From: an uncultured Mycoplasmatota bacterium
GTDB taxonomy: Bacteria > Bacillota_I > Bacilli_A > RF39 > UBA660
NCBI GenBank assembly: GCA_900553765.1
Contig: USET01000007.1
Location: 1-18,783 of the forward strand
Direction of reading: 5' to 3'
Length of the DNA stretch: 18,783 bases
Shown here: one piece after another, positions 1 to 7,459 of the stretch
How the letters are laid out: the number at the start of each line of letters is the position of its first letter
How positions within the stretch are numbered: the first letter of the stretch is position 1
The notes under the pieces: generated by a model
Seen by the model: the letters and a program-made list of their open reading frames with translations, nothing else
Told to the model about the DNA's origin: nothing
Database searches by the model: none
Made by a program: the position numbers and the translations under genes

Positions 1-198
1 AATCACATGTTCTAGCTCTCTAATTGAATAAACTTTATCCCCATAAAAAGGTCTCTCTCCACCATTTGGCGAAAAGAGGAAAAGTTCCTTGATTTTTATA
101 CGTTTTGAAAGTTCTTCTTCTAACACAGTTGGAAACAGCAAATCTCCGTAATTTTCTACATCAAAAGATCCTATTTGTGCTACATTATATTCTTTCAT
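1..198 (-). CDS. Polysaccharide pyruvyl transferase family protein (partial, N-terminal 66 residues)
   Basis: The reading frame starts at ATG 198 and stays open to the window edge, so only the first 66 codons are visible. The start is supported by a GGTGG-type ribosome binding site just upstream. Residues 9-23 (IGSFDVENYGDLLFP) resemble the N-terminus of polysaccharide pyruvyl transferase (CsaB/WcaK-like, PF04230) proteins, where a glycine-rich beta-strand opens the first Rossmann-like domain. Known members add ketal-pyruvate to cell-wall polysaccharide or exopolysaccharide; others in the family have no known substrate. The catalytic C-terminal half lies outside the window, so the substrate cannot be inferred. 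It follows the VanZ-RDD gene on the same strand, but a good promoter lies between them. Confidence 0.7.
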   Translation of the reverse strand, partial: MKEYNVAQIGSFDVENYGDLLFPTVLEEELSKRIKIKELFLFSPNGGERPFYGDKVYSIRELEHVI

Positions 199-252
199 AA
201 TTACCACCATTCTATGCATTGAACCTATCTCGATGATTCAATCTCTAATATA

Positions 253-280
253 AGTATAACATTGAAAAGTGTAATTTCAA
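253..280 (-). promoter_or_regulatory. Sigma-A promoter for the pyruvyl transferase gene
   Basis: Read on the minus strand there is TTGAAA at 280-275, a 16-bp spacer, and TATACT at 258-253 preceded by TGT, giving an extended -10. Predicted transcription start is near 246, leaving a leader of about 48 nt. A 6-bp inverted repeat (ATTGAA/TTCAAT at 218-223 and 237-242) lies in that leader. I cannot say whether it is an operator. Confidence 0.6.
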
Positions 281-307
281 AGAAATAGAAACGATTTATG
301 CGGTTAT

Positions 308-1492
308 TTATTCATTTTTTTCTTCTTTTGTTTGCATTTGTTCATCTAAACTTATTACAATCGTGCTCGCATTTTTTGTATGACTCAATCTCTCATAAAA
401 TAATAACTTATCTCCCGTAAAAACTGACATAAATATTTGAAAAATACAACTGATGTATAAAATCATCAATAATGTAATGATACCTAGTAAAAATAGTTGT
501 AAAATCAAAACCTGTCCTGATAAATGTGTCAATAGTGATAACACGATAAATGGTGCAGGGAGAATCACAAAATATAAAATTCCATAACGCACAAGACAAT
601 GATACCACTTGACATTTTGATTTTCATCCGTTACGACTCGTAATTTCAATATATTTTTTCCTACTGTTTTTCCATGGCACAAAGGTAATAAAATCATAAA
701 ATATACAACAATTGAACAAACATATTCACTTGACATTCCTAATACATTAAAAAATTTATCTATTCCTTGCAAAGGACTAGGAATAGTAATGAAGGATGTT
801 AATGTTGTAACAATGATAATGTCAATTCCAAATGCGATCATTCTTCTTGTAAATGTTACATGTCTTCCTTTTTCATATGAAATTTGATCTAGTTTCTCTT
901 TGGTTGGAAGAATCCATGAGAATAATGGAGTTATAGCATATCCTAACAATCCACCTAGTGTATTAATGATTAAATCATCGATATCAAACAATCGATATGC
1001 ACGTGGATAAATTCCATATAAACCTGTTAATTGTGTTAACTCAAAAAATAAGCTTAATAAAAACGTTAGCCCTATCGTTTCTAATAAGTTTCTTTTAAAA
1101 TAATAACGCAAATAAATCCCGAATGGTAAAGTCATTAAAATATTATATAATACTTGATAAATTGCTGGATTATTAACTATCTCCACATAAGTATGTATAT
1201 CATTCCAAACAATATGTGTTTCGTTGATCCAATCAACAATAAACTGAAAAGGAATCAGTTGCGTTGTAGGTGTTGTATAATGGGCAACTTCATCGATTGG
1301 AGGAAGGGGAAGAATCACTAAAAAATATGCACTCATTAAATATAAAATAAAAGAATACACGATAATTGTTCGCAATGCTGGAATAGCGCCAAACTTACGA
1401 TATTGGTATAACATATATGGAAAAGTAAACAAGAATGCGATAAATGGAAACACTAAAAAAGCTGTTTGAATCGGAATTATATAGTCATGCAT
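308..1492 (-). CDS. VanZ-like / RDD family integral membrane protein
   Basis: A 394-residue polytopic membrane protein with two recognisable parts. Residues about 1-200 are VanZ-like: several hydrophobic helices, then FGIYLRYYF (124-132) and the typical FELTQL...FDIDDLIINTLGGLLGY (150-185). Residues about 212-375 are an RDD domain: RRMIAFGIDI (216-225) with the Arg/Asp pattern that names the family, and KTVGKNILKLRVV (275-287). The tail is short, polar and Glu/Lys-rich. VanZ of Enterococcus confers low-level teicoplanin resistance, but most chromosomal VanZ-RDD proteins have no known function. The start at 1492 is chosen for the GAGGGGG ribosome binding site about 8 nt upstream. No clear intrinsic terminator follows the gene. 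Family assignment is good; function is open. Confidence 0.85.
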   Translation of the reverse strand: MHDYIIPIQTAFLVFPFIAFLFTFPYMLYQYRKFGAIPALRTIIVYSFILYLMSAYFLVILPLPPIDEVAHYTTPTTQLIPFQFIVDWINETHIVWNDIHTYVEIVNNPAIYQVLYNILMTLPFGIYLRYYFKRNLLETIGLTFLLSLFFELTQLTGLYGIYPRAYRLFDIDDLIINTLGGLLGYAITPLFSWILPTKEKLDQISYEKGRHVTFTRRMIAFGIDIIIVTTLTSFITIPSPLQGIDKFFNVLGMSSEYVCSIVVYFMILLPLCHGKTVGKNILKLRVVTDENQNVKWYHCLVRYGILYFVILPAPFIVLSLLTHLSGQVLILQLFLLGIITLLMILYISCIFQIFMSVFTGDKLLFYERLSHTKNASTIVISLDEQMQTKEEKNE

Positions 1493-1545
1493 ACTACTAC
1501 CCCCTCAAATCATTACGACTTCATTATGCCACATTTTTTCTGCTA

Positions 1546-1573
1546 GGTATAGAGAATTAAGGCAATATGACAA
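1546..1573 (-). promoter_or_regulatory. Candidate promoter for the VanZ-RDD gene
   Basis: On the minus strand TTGTCA (1573-1568), a 16-bp spacer and TATACC (1551-1546). A second candidate, TGG-CATAAT (-10 at 1528-1523), lacks a good -35. Either would give the VanZ-RDD gene its own transcript. The choice is uncertain. Confidence 0.35.
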
Positions 1574-1585
1574 AATTGTTATATT

Positions 1586-1606
1586 AAAAAAGAGCCCTAG
1601 GCTCTT
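1586..1606 (-). terminator. Intrinsic terminator of the htrA-like gene
   Basis: A 7-bp perfect stem (1590-1596 with 1600-1606) with a 3-nt loop is followed on the minus strand by a run of six T. The stop codon TAA (1607-1605) of the protease gene overlaps the 5' arm of the hairpin. Confidence 0.8.
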
Positions 1607-2696
1607 ATAAACTTTTAGTTAGTTTTATCGTTGCTTCATGTTTATCGTTTCCACGATAATATTCAACTGTAACGGTATTTCCCATTCCTGCTTTATAGAT
1701 TAAATACTTGAAATGAGCAGCATCTTTAATTTCGGTTCCATCTACAGCTACAATGACATCACCTGACTTCAATCCTGCTGATTCAGCCGGAGTATTTTGT
1801 TCTACATTAACAATGACAATTCCTTGATCAAATTCTCTTTCTAAGCGAATTCTGTTACGCAGCAAAGTATATGTATTTGATACGTCAACCGTTTCAATTC
1901 CTACTACAGGCCTTTGAATCTCTTCACCTTTTTCTAGTGCATCCAATTCACTTTCAACAATTTCGATTGGAATCGCAAATCCCATTCCTTCGATTTCATC
2001 CTTAACAAGTTTTAAAGAATTCATCCCGATGACTTCTCCATTCATATTTACAAGAGGTCCTCCACTGTTTCCTGGATTGATCGCTGCATCCGTTTGAAGT
2101 AATTCCATCATAAAGTCATCACCTGTACTAAGAGTAACTGTCACGGTACGATCTTTTCCTGATAAAATTCCTTTCGTGACTGTACCTCGATAATCACTTC
2201 CCATAGGGGATCCTACTGTAAATACAGTATCCCCTAATTGCGATTCAGTACTATCCCCTAAAATTGCAACTTGTTTTACTGCGGTCGCATCGATCGACAA
2301 CACTGCAATATCTGCATAAACATCCGTTCCAAGCACTTTAGCCTCGATCTCCTCACCATCCGAGTTGATGACACGCACAGATGTCGAGTTTTCTACGACG
2401 TGCTGATTAGTTACGATATATCCACTATTATCATCTTTTTTGTATGCAAAACCAGTTCCCGTTCCTACTAAAGTATTTCCTCTATAAGATTCGATAACAT
2501 AAACTGCGTCGTATACTTTTGATATCGCACTTTGAATGGTATCTGACTCTTCTATCGTTACATTCTTTTTATCATTATAAACTAAATCTGTCGTAGTACT
2601 TTCTTTTGGAATATAATATATAACCGCAACCGTTCCTATAATTCCTGCAAAAAGCGCAACAATGATAGAGCTAATATAGATTGCTTTTTGTTTCAT
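1605..2696 (-). CDS. HtrA/DegP-like membrane-anchored serine protease with PDZ domain
   Basis: A 363-residue trypsin-like protease. Residues 7-29 form one N-terminal transmembrane anchor, so the catalytic part should lie outside the membrane. The trypsin fold carries His99 (TNQHVVENS), Asp129 (YADIAVL) and Ser211 (NPGNSGGPL), a complete HtrA triad. A single PDZ domain spans about residues 265-360, including AGLKSGDVIVAVDG (307-320). Length and architecture match Gram-positive HtrA/HtrB/YyxA proteins, which degrade or refold misfolded exported proteins. The AGGAGGG ribosome binding site overlaps the stop codon of the upstream Abi-family gene, from which it is only 10 nt away, so the two are probably co-transcribed. 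The paralogue cannot be assigned (htrA, htrB or degP), so no symbol is given. Confidence 0.93.
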   Translation of the reverse strand: MKQKAIYISSIIVALFAGIIGTVAVIYYIPKESTTTDLVYNDKKNVTIEESDTIQSAISKVYDAVYVIESYRGNTLVGTGTGFAYKKDDNSGYIVTNQHVVENSTSVRVINSDGEEIEAKVLGTDVYADIAVLSIDATAVKQVAILGDSTESQLGDTVFTVGSPMGSDYRGTVTKGILSGKDRTVTVTLSTGDDFMMELLQTDAAINPGNSGGPLVNMNGEVIGMNSLKLVKDEIEGMGFAIPIEIVESELDALEKGEEIQRPVVGIETVDVSNTYTLLRNRIRLEREFDQGIVIVNVEQNTPAESAGLKSGDVIVAVDGTEIKDAAHFKYLIYKAGMGNTVTVEYYRGNDKHEATIKLTKSL

Positions 2697-2706
2697 ATCT
2701 TCCCTC

Positions 2707-3639
2707 CTAATCCATTTTAATTAGTTCGCGCCAATTATTTGGAAAACCAATCTTGTTTAAAATTGTATGTAGTGGTACAACATCGACAATTCCATCTAAA
2801 ACATCGATTTCGTACCCAATTTCGTAAATAAGTTCGCGAAATTCTCCTTCCGTTAACATTTGCTTCATAATAATTGGTAACACAAACAAATCATTCTTAC
2901 CATAAATATATTCTCCATCTTCCTTTGGAATATCTAATAATTCATGATATTTTGTATCCGGAATTTCCTTCTGCGTACGATGATCATATAAAACTTCCTC
3001 GTGTGCACATAAATTTCTGAAATTGGCGAGTAATGATAAATAAATTGCTAATGTCTCTGCGTCTAGATGATAGAAAGATGCTATTGCTTCTTGATCCTCC
3101 AACTTTAGTATGGAATAAAGTTCTGAAACAATTCCAAAAGATAATACTTTTACTAGGATCCACATTGGAATATATCCATAATTACTTAGATAATGCATCG
3201 TTGCTGTATGTTCTTTTCCATTGATGCGAATTTGTCGTTTTGTCTTATTTAAAATATCATACACTTGACGTGATTTCAAAGAATCCTGTGTAAAATTTTT
3301 AGGATCTAGGTAATCTTTTTCTTTATAACCATATTTTTTAGACATCTGATAACTTATAATTGATTTAATATTATTCTCAATAACTAAAATATATTTAAAC
3401 ATGATATTTCTAAGCTTTCGATCAAAAACAAAGGCAGCGTATAGTTCATCAAATCTCGTTCCCTTTAAAAATTGATCGTCGTTATATTTTCTCATAAATA
3501 AATGTCGATATCCACTAACAAAAAAGTAATTTTCTCGAAACAAGATCTCTTTTGCGTACTCAACATCATCTATCACTAGTCCACGTGCTTTCAATATATC
3601 AATTTGTTCATCTAAAGTCTTAAATATTTTACTTTTCAT
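2707..3639 (-). CDS. Abi family protein (Abi_2-like, HEPN RNase motif)
   Basis: 310 residues resembling the Abi_2 family (PF07751; AbiD/AbiF-type phage abortive-infection proteins). The N-terminal part includes KTLDEQIDILKARGL (7-21) and an ENYFFVSGYRHLF segment (36-48) typical of the family. RNLCAH (208-213) gives the Rx4H motif of HEPN ribonucleases, followed by DHR. Characterised Abi proteins block phage growth, often by RNA cleavage, but many chromosomal homologues are untested. The start is supported by AAAGGTGAG just upstream. It sits first in a two-gene unit with the HtrA-like protease and has an upstream terminator and its own candidate promoter. Base composition looks like that of its neighbours. 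The family call is good; a defence role is inference. Confidence 0.85.
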   Translation of the reverse strand: MKSKIFKTLDEQIDILKARGLVIDDVEYAKEILFRENYFFVSGYRHLFMRKYNDDQFLKGTRFDELYAAFVFDRKLRNIMFKYILVIENNIKSIISYQMSKKYGYKEKDYLDPKNFTQDSLKSRQVYDILNKTKRQIRINGKEHTATMHYLSNYGYIPMWILVKVLSFGIVSELYSILKLEDQEAIASFYHLDAETLAIYLSLLANFRNLCAHEEVLYDHRTQKEIPDTKYHELLDIPKEDGEYIYGKNDLFVLPIIMKQMLTEGEFRELIYEIGYEIDVLDGIVDVVPLHTILNKIGFPNNWRELIKMD

Positions 3640-3654
3640 ACTCTCACCTTTTCA

Positions 3655-3663
3655 ATTATATCA
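3655..3663 (-). promoter_or_regulatory. Candidate extended -10 promoter for the Abi-htrA unit
   Basis: On the minus strand TGATATAAT (3663-3655) is a perfect TGn-TATAAT extended -10. No good -35 lies 16-18 bp upstream. The predicted start near 3648 leaves only a leader of about 8 nt and would clip the ribosome binding site, so the call is tentative. Confidence 0.35.
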
Positions 3664-3707
3664 TACATAATGTGAAAAAAATATGTTTTTTTCATGGGAT
3701 AATATTG

Positions 3708-3733
3708 AAAAAAGAAGAAATAAATATTTCTTC
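3708..3733 (-). terminator. Intrinsic terminator of the CwlD-like amidase gene
   Basis: An 8-bp perfect stem (3714-3721 with 3726-3733), loop of 4 nt, followed by six T on the minus strand. The amidase stop codon (3735-3733) touches the 5' arm. The stem is AT-rich, so termination may be partial. Confidence 0.7.
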
Positions 3734-4419
3734 TATCCTAAAATTCCAAACACCTTTTTATCGTTAAAATATCTTAACACCCCACCTGTAATCGTCTTAC
3801 TTATTTTTTGCTGATAGGAATCTGTTTTTAGTAAGTATCGTTCGTTTGGATTACTTAAAAATCCAACTTCTAACAAAACTCCAGGACGTTCAATTCTCTT
3901 ACTTAAATAAAAACTTGATGTCTTTTTATATTTTCTTTTACTATATAGATGTTCTTTGAATTCTTCCTGCATAATTTTTGCTATTTTCTCATTATCCGGG
4001 TGAACATCATCGTAATAAGCCTCTGCCCCATGCCAACTAGAAGAAGTTTCTGCATTTAAATGAATGGATAAATATAAATCACATCCTGATTTATTGATCA
4101 TGGTTCCACGTCTAGATAAATCATTTCGCTTATGGTTAATCGTATTTGGAACAGAAACATCATAATCACCATAACGAGTTAAATATACAGTAGCCCCTAA
4201 TTGCGTCAAATCCTCTTCTAGTTTTTGAACGATCTTTAAATTGATGTCTTTTTCATAAATATTTTTATAAAGGGCTCCAGGATCACTTCCTCCATGTCCT
4301 GCATCCAAATAAATAACTTTACCAAATAAAGGTAATGTAGAAGTTTGTGCTGTTACAATCCCATATCCACAAAGTCCAAATAAAAAGAAAACAAATAAAT
4401 AGATCTTGTATTTCAGCAT
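3733..4419 (-). CDS. N-acetylmuramoyl-L-alanine amidase, CwlD-like (Amidase_3)
   Basis: A 228-residue zinc amidase that cleaves the MurNAc-L-Ala bond of peptidoglycan. An N-terminal hydrophobic segment (about 5-23) is a signal or anchor. The Amidase_3 domain follows: Zn ligands His42 (LDAGHGGSDPGA), Glu56 (EKDINLKI) and His120 (SIHLNA), and catalytic Glu184 (LLEVGFLSNPNE). The SSSWHGAEAYY and ERPGVLLEVGFLSN stretches and the total length resemble CwlD of Bacillus, which makes muramic-delta-lactam in spore cortex. Non-spore homologues exist, so a sporulation role is only suggested. The ribosome binding site (GTGAGG) is about 11 nt from the ATG, slightly long. It lies 54 bp downstream of the pseudouridine synthase with no convincing terminator between them, so read-through is likely. 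Confidence 0.85.
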   Translation of the reverse strand: MLKYKIYLFVFFLFGLCGYGIVTAQTSTLPLFGKVIYLDAGHGGSDPGALYKNIYEKDINLKIVQKLEEDLTQLGATVYLTRYGDYDVSVPNTINHKRNDLSRRGTMINKSGCDLYLSIHLNAETSSSWHGAEAYYDDVHPDNEKIAKIMQEEFKEHLYSKRKYKKTSSFYLSKRIERPGVLLEVGFLSNPNERYLLKTDSYQQKISKTITGGVLRYFNDKKVFGILG

Positions 4420-4473
4420 TTCAACATCCGCCTCACTTAGTCTATCATATGTTTTCTAGATAAAATTATGATT

Positions 4474-5133
4474 TTAACGATTTTCTTTAAACATTGTCCA
4501 TGGTACTCGATTAGGAAGGGGCAATGAAAAACTTAAATATTCTTTCGTCGTTGGATGATAAAAACTCAAACGACTTGCAAAAAGAGCAATTTGTTCCCCA
4601 GACTTTGCATGTTTATTATACCTTTGATCTCCATATAGTGGATAGTTTCTGCTAGAAAATTGAACTCTAATTTGATGAGATCTACCTGTTTTTAAAGTGA
4701 TATGAACAAGAGAATAATCTTCATATCTCGCCTTTAATTGATAGGACAATTCTGCCTCTTTTCCTCTTGGATCGACGATCACCATATTACGTTTTGTATC
4801 TTTATACAACCGATCTTTTAAAACACCTTGCTTTTCTATCTTTCCTTCTACGACAGCATCGTATTCCTTCAACATCTTATGCGTTCTCACTTGCTCACTT
4901 AAACGAGATGCTGCTTTCGATGTCTTAGCAAACACCATAACACCTCCTACAGGACGATCCAAGCGATGTACAAGGCCCAAATATACATTTCCTGGCTTAT
5001 GATACCTTTTCTTTAAATCGCTCTTTAAAAGCGTTAATAAATCCATATCGTGAGAGCTATCTTCTTGTACTGGCATATTCACTGGTTTTTCCACTACTAA
5101 TAAATGATTATCTTCATATAATATGTTAATCAT
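4474..5133 (-). CDS. RluA family pseudouridine synthase
   Basis: 219 residues from ATG 5133. The enzyme isomerises uridine to pseudouridine in rRNA or tRNA. It begins with ILYEDNHLLVVEKPVNMPVQ, the usual RluA opening. GLVHRLDRPVGGVMVFAKTS carries the catalytic Asp59, and LKTGRSHQIRVQ is the conserved C-terminal motif. There is no S4 domain, so it belongs to the short RluA-type forms; the target site cannot be read from sequence. An upstream in-frame ATG (5211) would add 26 unrelated residues that overlap the methyltransferase coding region. I prefer 5133, where the start overlaps the methyltransferase stop by 8 nt, implying translational coupling. Confidence 0.9.
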   Translation of the reverse strand: MINILYEDNHLLVVEKPVNMPVQEDSSHDMDLLTLLKSDLKKRYHKPGNVYLGLVHRLDRPVGGVMVFAKTSKAASRLSEQVRTHKMLKEYDAVVEGKIEKQGVLKDRLYKDTKRNMVIVDPRGKEAELSYQLKARYEDYSLVHITLKTGRSHQIRVQFSSRNYPLYGDQRYNKHAKSGEQIALFASRLSFYHPTTKEYLSFSLPLPNRVPWTMFKENR

Positions 5134-6001
5134 TTTCCTGCCATCTTCCATAGATACCACATGGCAATACCAAATGATTTGTCGTAACCGGAAGTCCAAC
5201 TTCACCCGCATCGACTTTACCTTTTGGATATAATGGTAACATTGTAGTTTTTAATATATTTTCAAGAACTGTACTAGAAATCCCCGTCGTATAAGAATTG
5301 ATAAGTAAAAATAATGGCTCATCACTTAATATTTTCATACATACTTGCACGAGATGATAAATATTATGTTCAAACTTCCAAACTTCTCCATTTGGCCCAC
5401 GACCATAACTTGGTGGATCCATAATGATCGCATCGTATTTTCTACCTCTACGAGCTTCTCTTTCTACAAATTTTAGGCAGTCGTCTACGATAAAACGAAT
5501 CTTTCTATCTTCTAAATGAGATAGTTTCATATTATCTTTCGCCCAAGCAACCATACCTTTCGCAGCATCGACATGCACTACCTCAGAAGCCCCTGCATAA
5601 GCACAAGCCATCGTTGCTCCACCAGTATATGCAAATAAGTTTAATACTTTAATTGGGCGATTCGCCTTTCTTATTTTTTCTATCATAAAATCCCAGTTCG
5701 TTGCCTGTTCCGGAAATAATCCCGTATGCTTAAAATTCGTTGGCGTCACCTTCAGTACTAAATCACGATATTGTACCGTCCAATACTCTGGTAATTTTTT
5801 TCGAAATTTCCACTCGCCACCACCTCGATTACTTCTGAAGTAATGGCCATCTGCTTTATTCCAAAGTCCACCTGTCTGTGTAATTGGCCATATAGCTTGA
5901 GGATCTGGTCGTCTTAAGATAACCCCATTCCAATTTTCTAATTTTTCTCCATTCCCTGCATCGATACATTCGTAATCTTTCCAACCATCGCTGATACGCA
6001 T
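5126..6001 (-). CDS. Class I SAM-dependent methyltransferase (RlmI-like, probably rRNA-directed)
   Basis: 291 residues from ATG 6001, chosen because AAGGAG lies about 9 nt upstream. A longer in-frame version (to 6130) would put the promoter region into the protein. The N-terminal part (NGVILRRPDPQAIWP...GLFPEQATNWDF, to about residue 105) is typical of this group. The Rossmann part has motif I (VLNLFAYTGGATMACAYAG, about 119-137), an acidic VHVDAAKG strand and motif IV DPPSYGRG with Asp195. The DPPSY signature is shared with RlmI/RlmK-type 23S rRNA methyltransferases, but there is no N-terminal PUA domain, so the exact target is unknown. It heads a run with the overlapping pseudouridine synthase, consistent with joint rRNA modification. 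Confidence 0.88.
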   Translation of the reverse strand: MRISDGWKDYECIDAGNGEKLENWNGVILRRPDPQAIWPITQTGGLWNKADGHYFRSNRGGGEWKFRKKLPEYWTVQYRDLVLKVTPTNFKHTGLFPEQATNWDFMIEKIRKANRPIKVLNLFAYTGGATMACAYAGASEVVHVDAAKGMVAWAKDNMKLSHLEDRKIRFIVDDCLKFVEREARRGRKYDAIIMDPPSYGRGPNGEVWKFEHNIYHLVQVCMKILSDEPLFLLINSYTTGISSTVLENILKTTMLPLYPKGKVDAGEVGLPVTTNHLVLPCGIYGRWQEND

Positions 6002-6038
6002 ACTACACATCTCCTTCTTTTTCTTATTTCTATCTATT

Positions 6039-6044
6039 ATTATA
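6039..6044 (-). promoter_or_regulatory. -10 element upstream of the methyltransferase gene
   Basis: A perfect TATAAT on the minus strand at 6044-6039, about 38 bp before the ATG, with a predicted transcription start near 6032. The -35 position holds only TTTTCT, so the promoter may need an activator or a T-rich upstream region. Confidence 0.45.
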
Positions 6045-6094
6045 CAATAGAGTATAAAAGAAGAAAAGGAATTCATCAAAATATCTCTTTTCCT

Positions 6095-6122
6095 TTGGCG
6101 AGATTTTATTTTATGATATAAT
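6095..6122 (+). promoter_or_regulatory. Promoter for tgt
   Basis: TTGGCG (6095-6100), a 16-bp spacer and TATAAT (6117-6122) preceded by TGA, giving an extended -10. Predicted start near 6129, leader about 32 nt. It is divergent from the methyltransferase promoter. Confidence 0.65.
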
Positions 6123-6160
6123 ATTTTCATATCTGAAAAATATAAACTTAAGGAGGAAAT

Positions 6161-7381
6161 ATGAAGGAATACAAAAACGACAATAAATTCTACTTTGAAA
6201 TCACAGAAAGAATTCCAGGAAAATTAGGACGTGCTGGAATCATTCATACTCCTCATGGAGATATTAAAACTCCAGCTTTTATGACTGTCGGTACGAGAGG
6301 AGAAGTAAAATTTGTATCGATGGAAGAATTAAAAGAAATTACTGCACAAGCAATGTTGAGCAATGGATATCATTTGCGAAATAAAGCAGATGAAATCGCT
6401 AAAAATGGTGGGCTCGCTGAATGGTCAGGATGGGACGGTCCAACGTTGACAGATTCCGGTGGGTTTCAAGTAATGTCTCTCGGATCTGGTCTCGGTAAAG
6501 TCGTGAGTATGAAAAGAGAACAAGAAGTTGTAAATACTGACCCAAAAGAAAGACTTGCTCACGTAACAGAAGATGGTGTAGAATTTTTCGATCCATTTAC
6601 CAATCAAAAAGATTTTATCGGACCAGAAGAGTCTATGCAGATACAATGTAAAATTGGTGCGGATATTCACATGGCCTACGACGAATTAACTTCTCTTGCA
6701 GATAGCTATGAATATAATGTAGAAGCATTAGCGCGTACAGAAAGATGGGCAAAAAGAAGTATAGAAGAACATAAAAAGCATTGTGATGATCTCGGATATC
6801 CTCAATCACTTTATGGTGTATTACAAGGTGGAAGATGGGAAGATTTAAGACGTTCGACAGCAAAGAAATTCGCTAAGATGGAATTTGATGGATATGGGTT
6901 AGGTGGAGCCTTCTTAAAGGAAAGTCTCGGAGATATTTTAAAATGGTGCTGCGAAGAACTTCCAGAAGATAAACCTCGTCATCTACTTGGCTTATCTCAT
7001 CCTGACGATATTTTAATCGGTACAGAAATGGGAGCAGATACATTCGACTGTGTCGCACCTACAAGAGAAGCAAGACATGGTAGAATCTATACAAAAACAG
7101 GAAATATTAAATTAAATAAATTCAAAGATAGTGATGAACTATTGGATGAAGGATGCGACTGTCCTACTTGTCAAGCTGGTTGGACAAGAGGTAATTTAAG
7201 AAGCCTGTGGAAATCCCCTGATATAGAAGATAAGAAAAAATACTATACTTTATCTTCTATTCATAATCTACGTTTTATTATTCGTTTGACAGAAGAAATT
7301 CGTGCTTCTATTCTAGATGGAACATTTGAAACATACAGAGAAACATTCTTAAAAAATTATTACCATTCGAAATCAGAATAA
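6161..7381 (+). CDS. tgt: Queuine/preQ1 tRNA-ribosyltransferase (tRNA-guanine transglycosylase)
   Basis: 406 residues. Tgt swaps guanine-34 of GUN-anticodon tRNAs for preQ1 or queuine. Seen: DSGGFQV with Asp98, MAYDELT with Asp174, YGVLQGG with Gln222, and the nucleophile Asp296 in FDCVAPTREARHGRIY. The zinc site is Cys332, Cys334, Cys337 (CDCPTC) and His368 (SIHNLRF). The ribosome binding site AAGGAGG ends 4 nt before the ATG. The substrate loop reads GGAFLKES (248-255) instead of the usual GGLAVGE, and the usual DEC is DEL. The whole C-terminal half recalls the GGALEK-type Tgt I remember from actinobacteria. It is slightly longer than standard bacterial Tgt. It stands alone, with no queuosine-synthesis gene in the window, between its own promoter and terminator. 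Confidence 0.93.
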   Translation: MKEYKNDNKFYFEITERIPGKLGRAGIIHTPHGDIKTPAFMTVGTRGEVKFVSMEELKEITAQAMLSNGYHLRNKADEIAKNGGLAEWSGWDGPTLTDSGGFQVMSLGSGLGKVVSMKREQEVVNTDPKERLAHVTEDGVEFFDPFTNQKDFIGPEESMQIQCKIGADIHMAYDELTSLADSYEYNVEALARTERWAKRSIEEHKKHCDDLGYPQSLYGVLQGGRWEDLRRSTAKKFAKMEFDGYGLGGAFLKESLGDILKWCCEELPEDKPRHLLGLSHPDDILIGTEMGADTFDCVAPTREARHGRIYTKTGNIKLNKFKDSDELLDEGCDCPTCQAGWTRGNLRSLWKSPDIEDKKKYYTLSSIHNLRFIIRLTEEIRASILDGTFETYRETFLKNYYHSKSE

Positions 7382-7404
7382 AAGACTTTATCAAGTCTTT
7401 TTTT
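7381..7404 (+). terminator. Intrinsic terminator of tgt
   Basis: An 8-bp perfect stem (7381-7388 with 7393-7400), loop TATC, then a T-run to 7404. The last base of the tgt stop codon is the first base of the hairpin. Confidence 0.85.
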
Positions 7405-7409
7405 ATTAC

Positions 7410-7443
7410 AAAAAAACTCATGAACATAATGTTCATGAGTTTT
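7410..7443 (-). terminator. Intrinsic terminator of the rplM-rpsI operon
   Basis: A 14-bp perfect stem (7413-7426 with 7430-7443), loop of 3 nt, with a T-run on the minus strand continuing to 7410. It lies 16 nt past the rpsI stop and is the strongest hairpin in the window. Confidence 0.88.
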
Positions 7444-7459
7444 ATACATATACAAAATC

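Noticed and set aside
5134..5211. 26-residue N-terminal extension of the pseudouridine synthase
   Set aside because: It overlaps conserved methyltransferase codons in another frame; the RluA fold starts at ATG 5133.
6002..6130. 43-residue N-terminal extension of the methyltransferase
   Set aside because: It covers the region with a TATAAT and the ribosome binding site of the 6001 start, and does not resemble the family.
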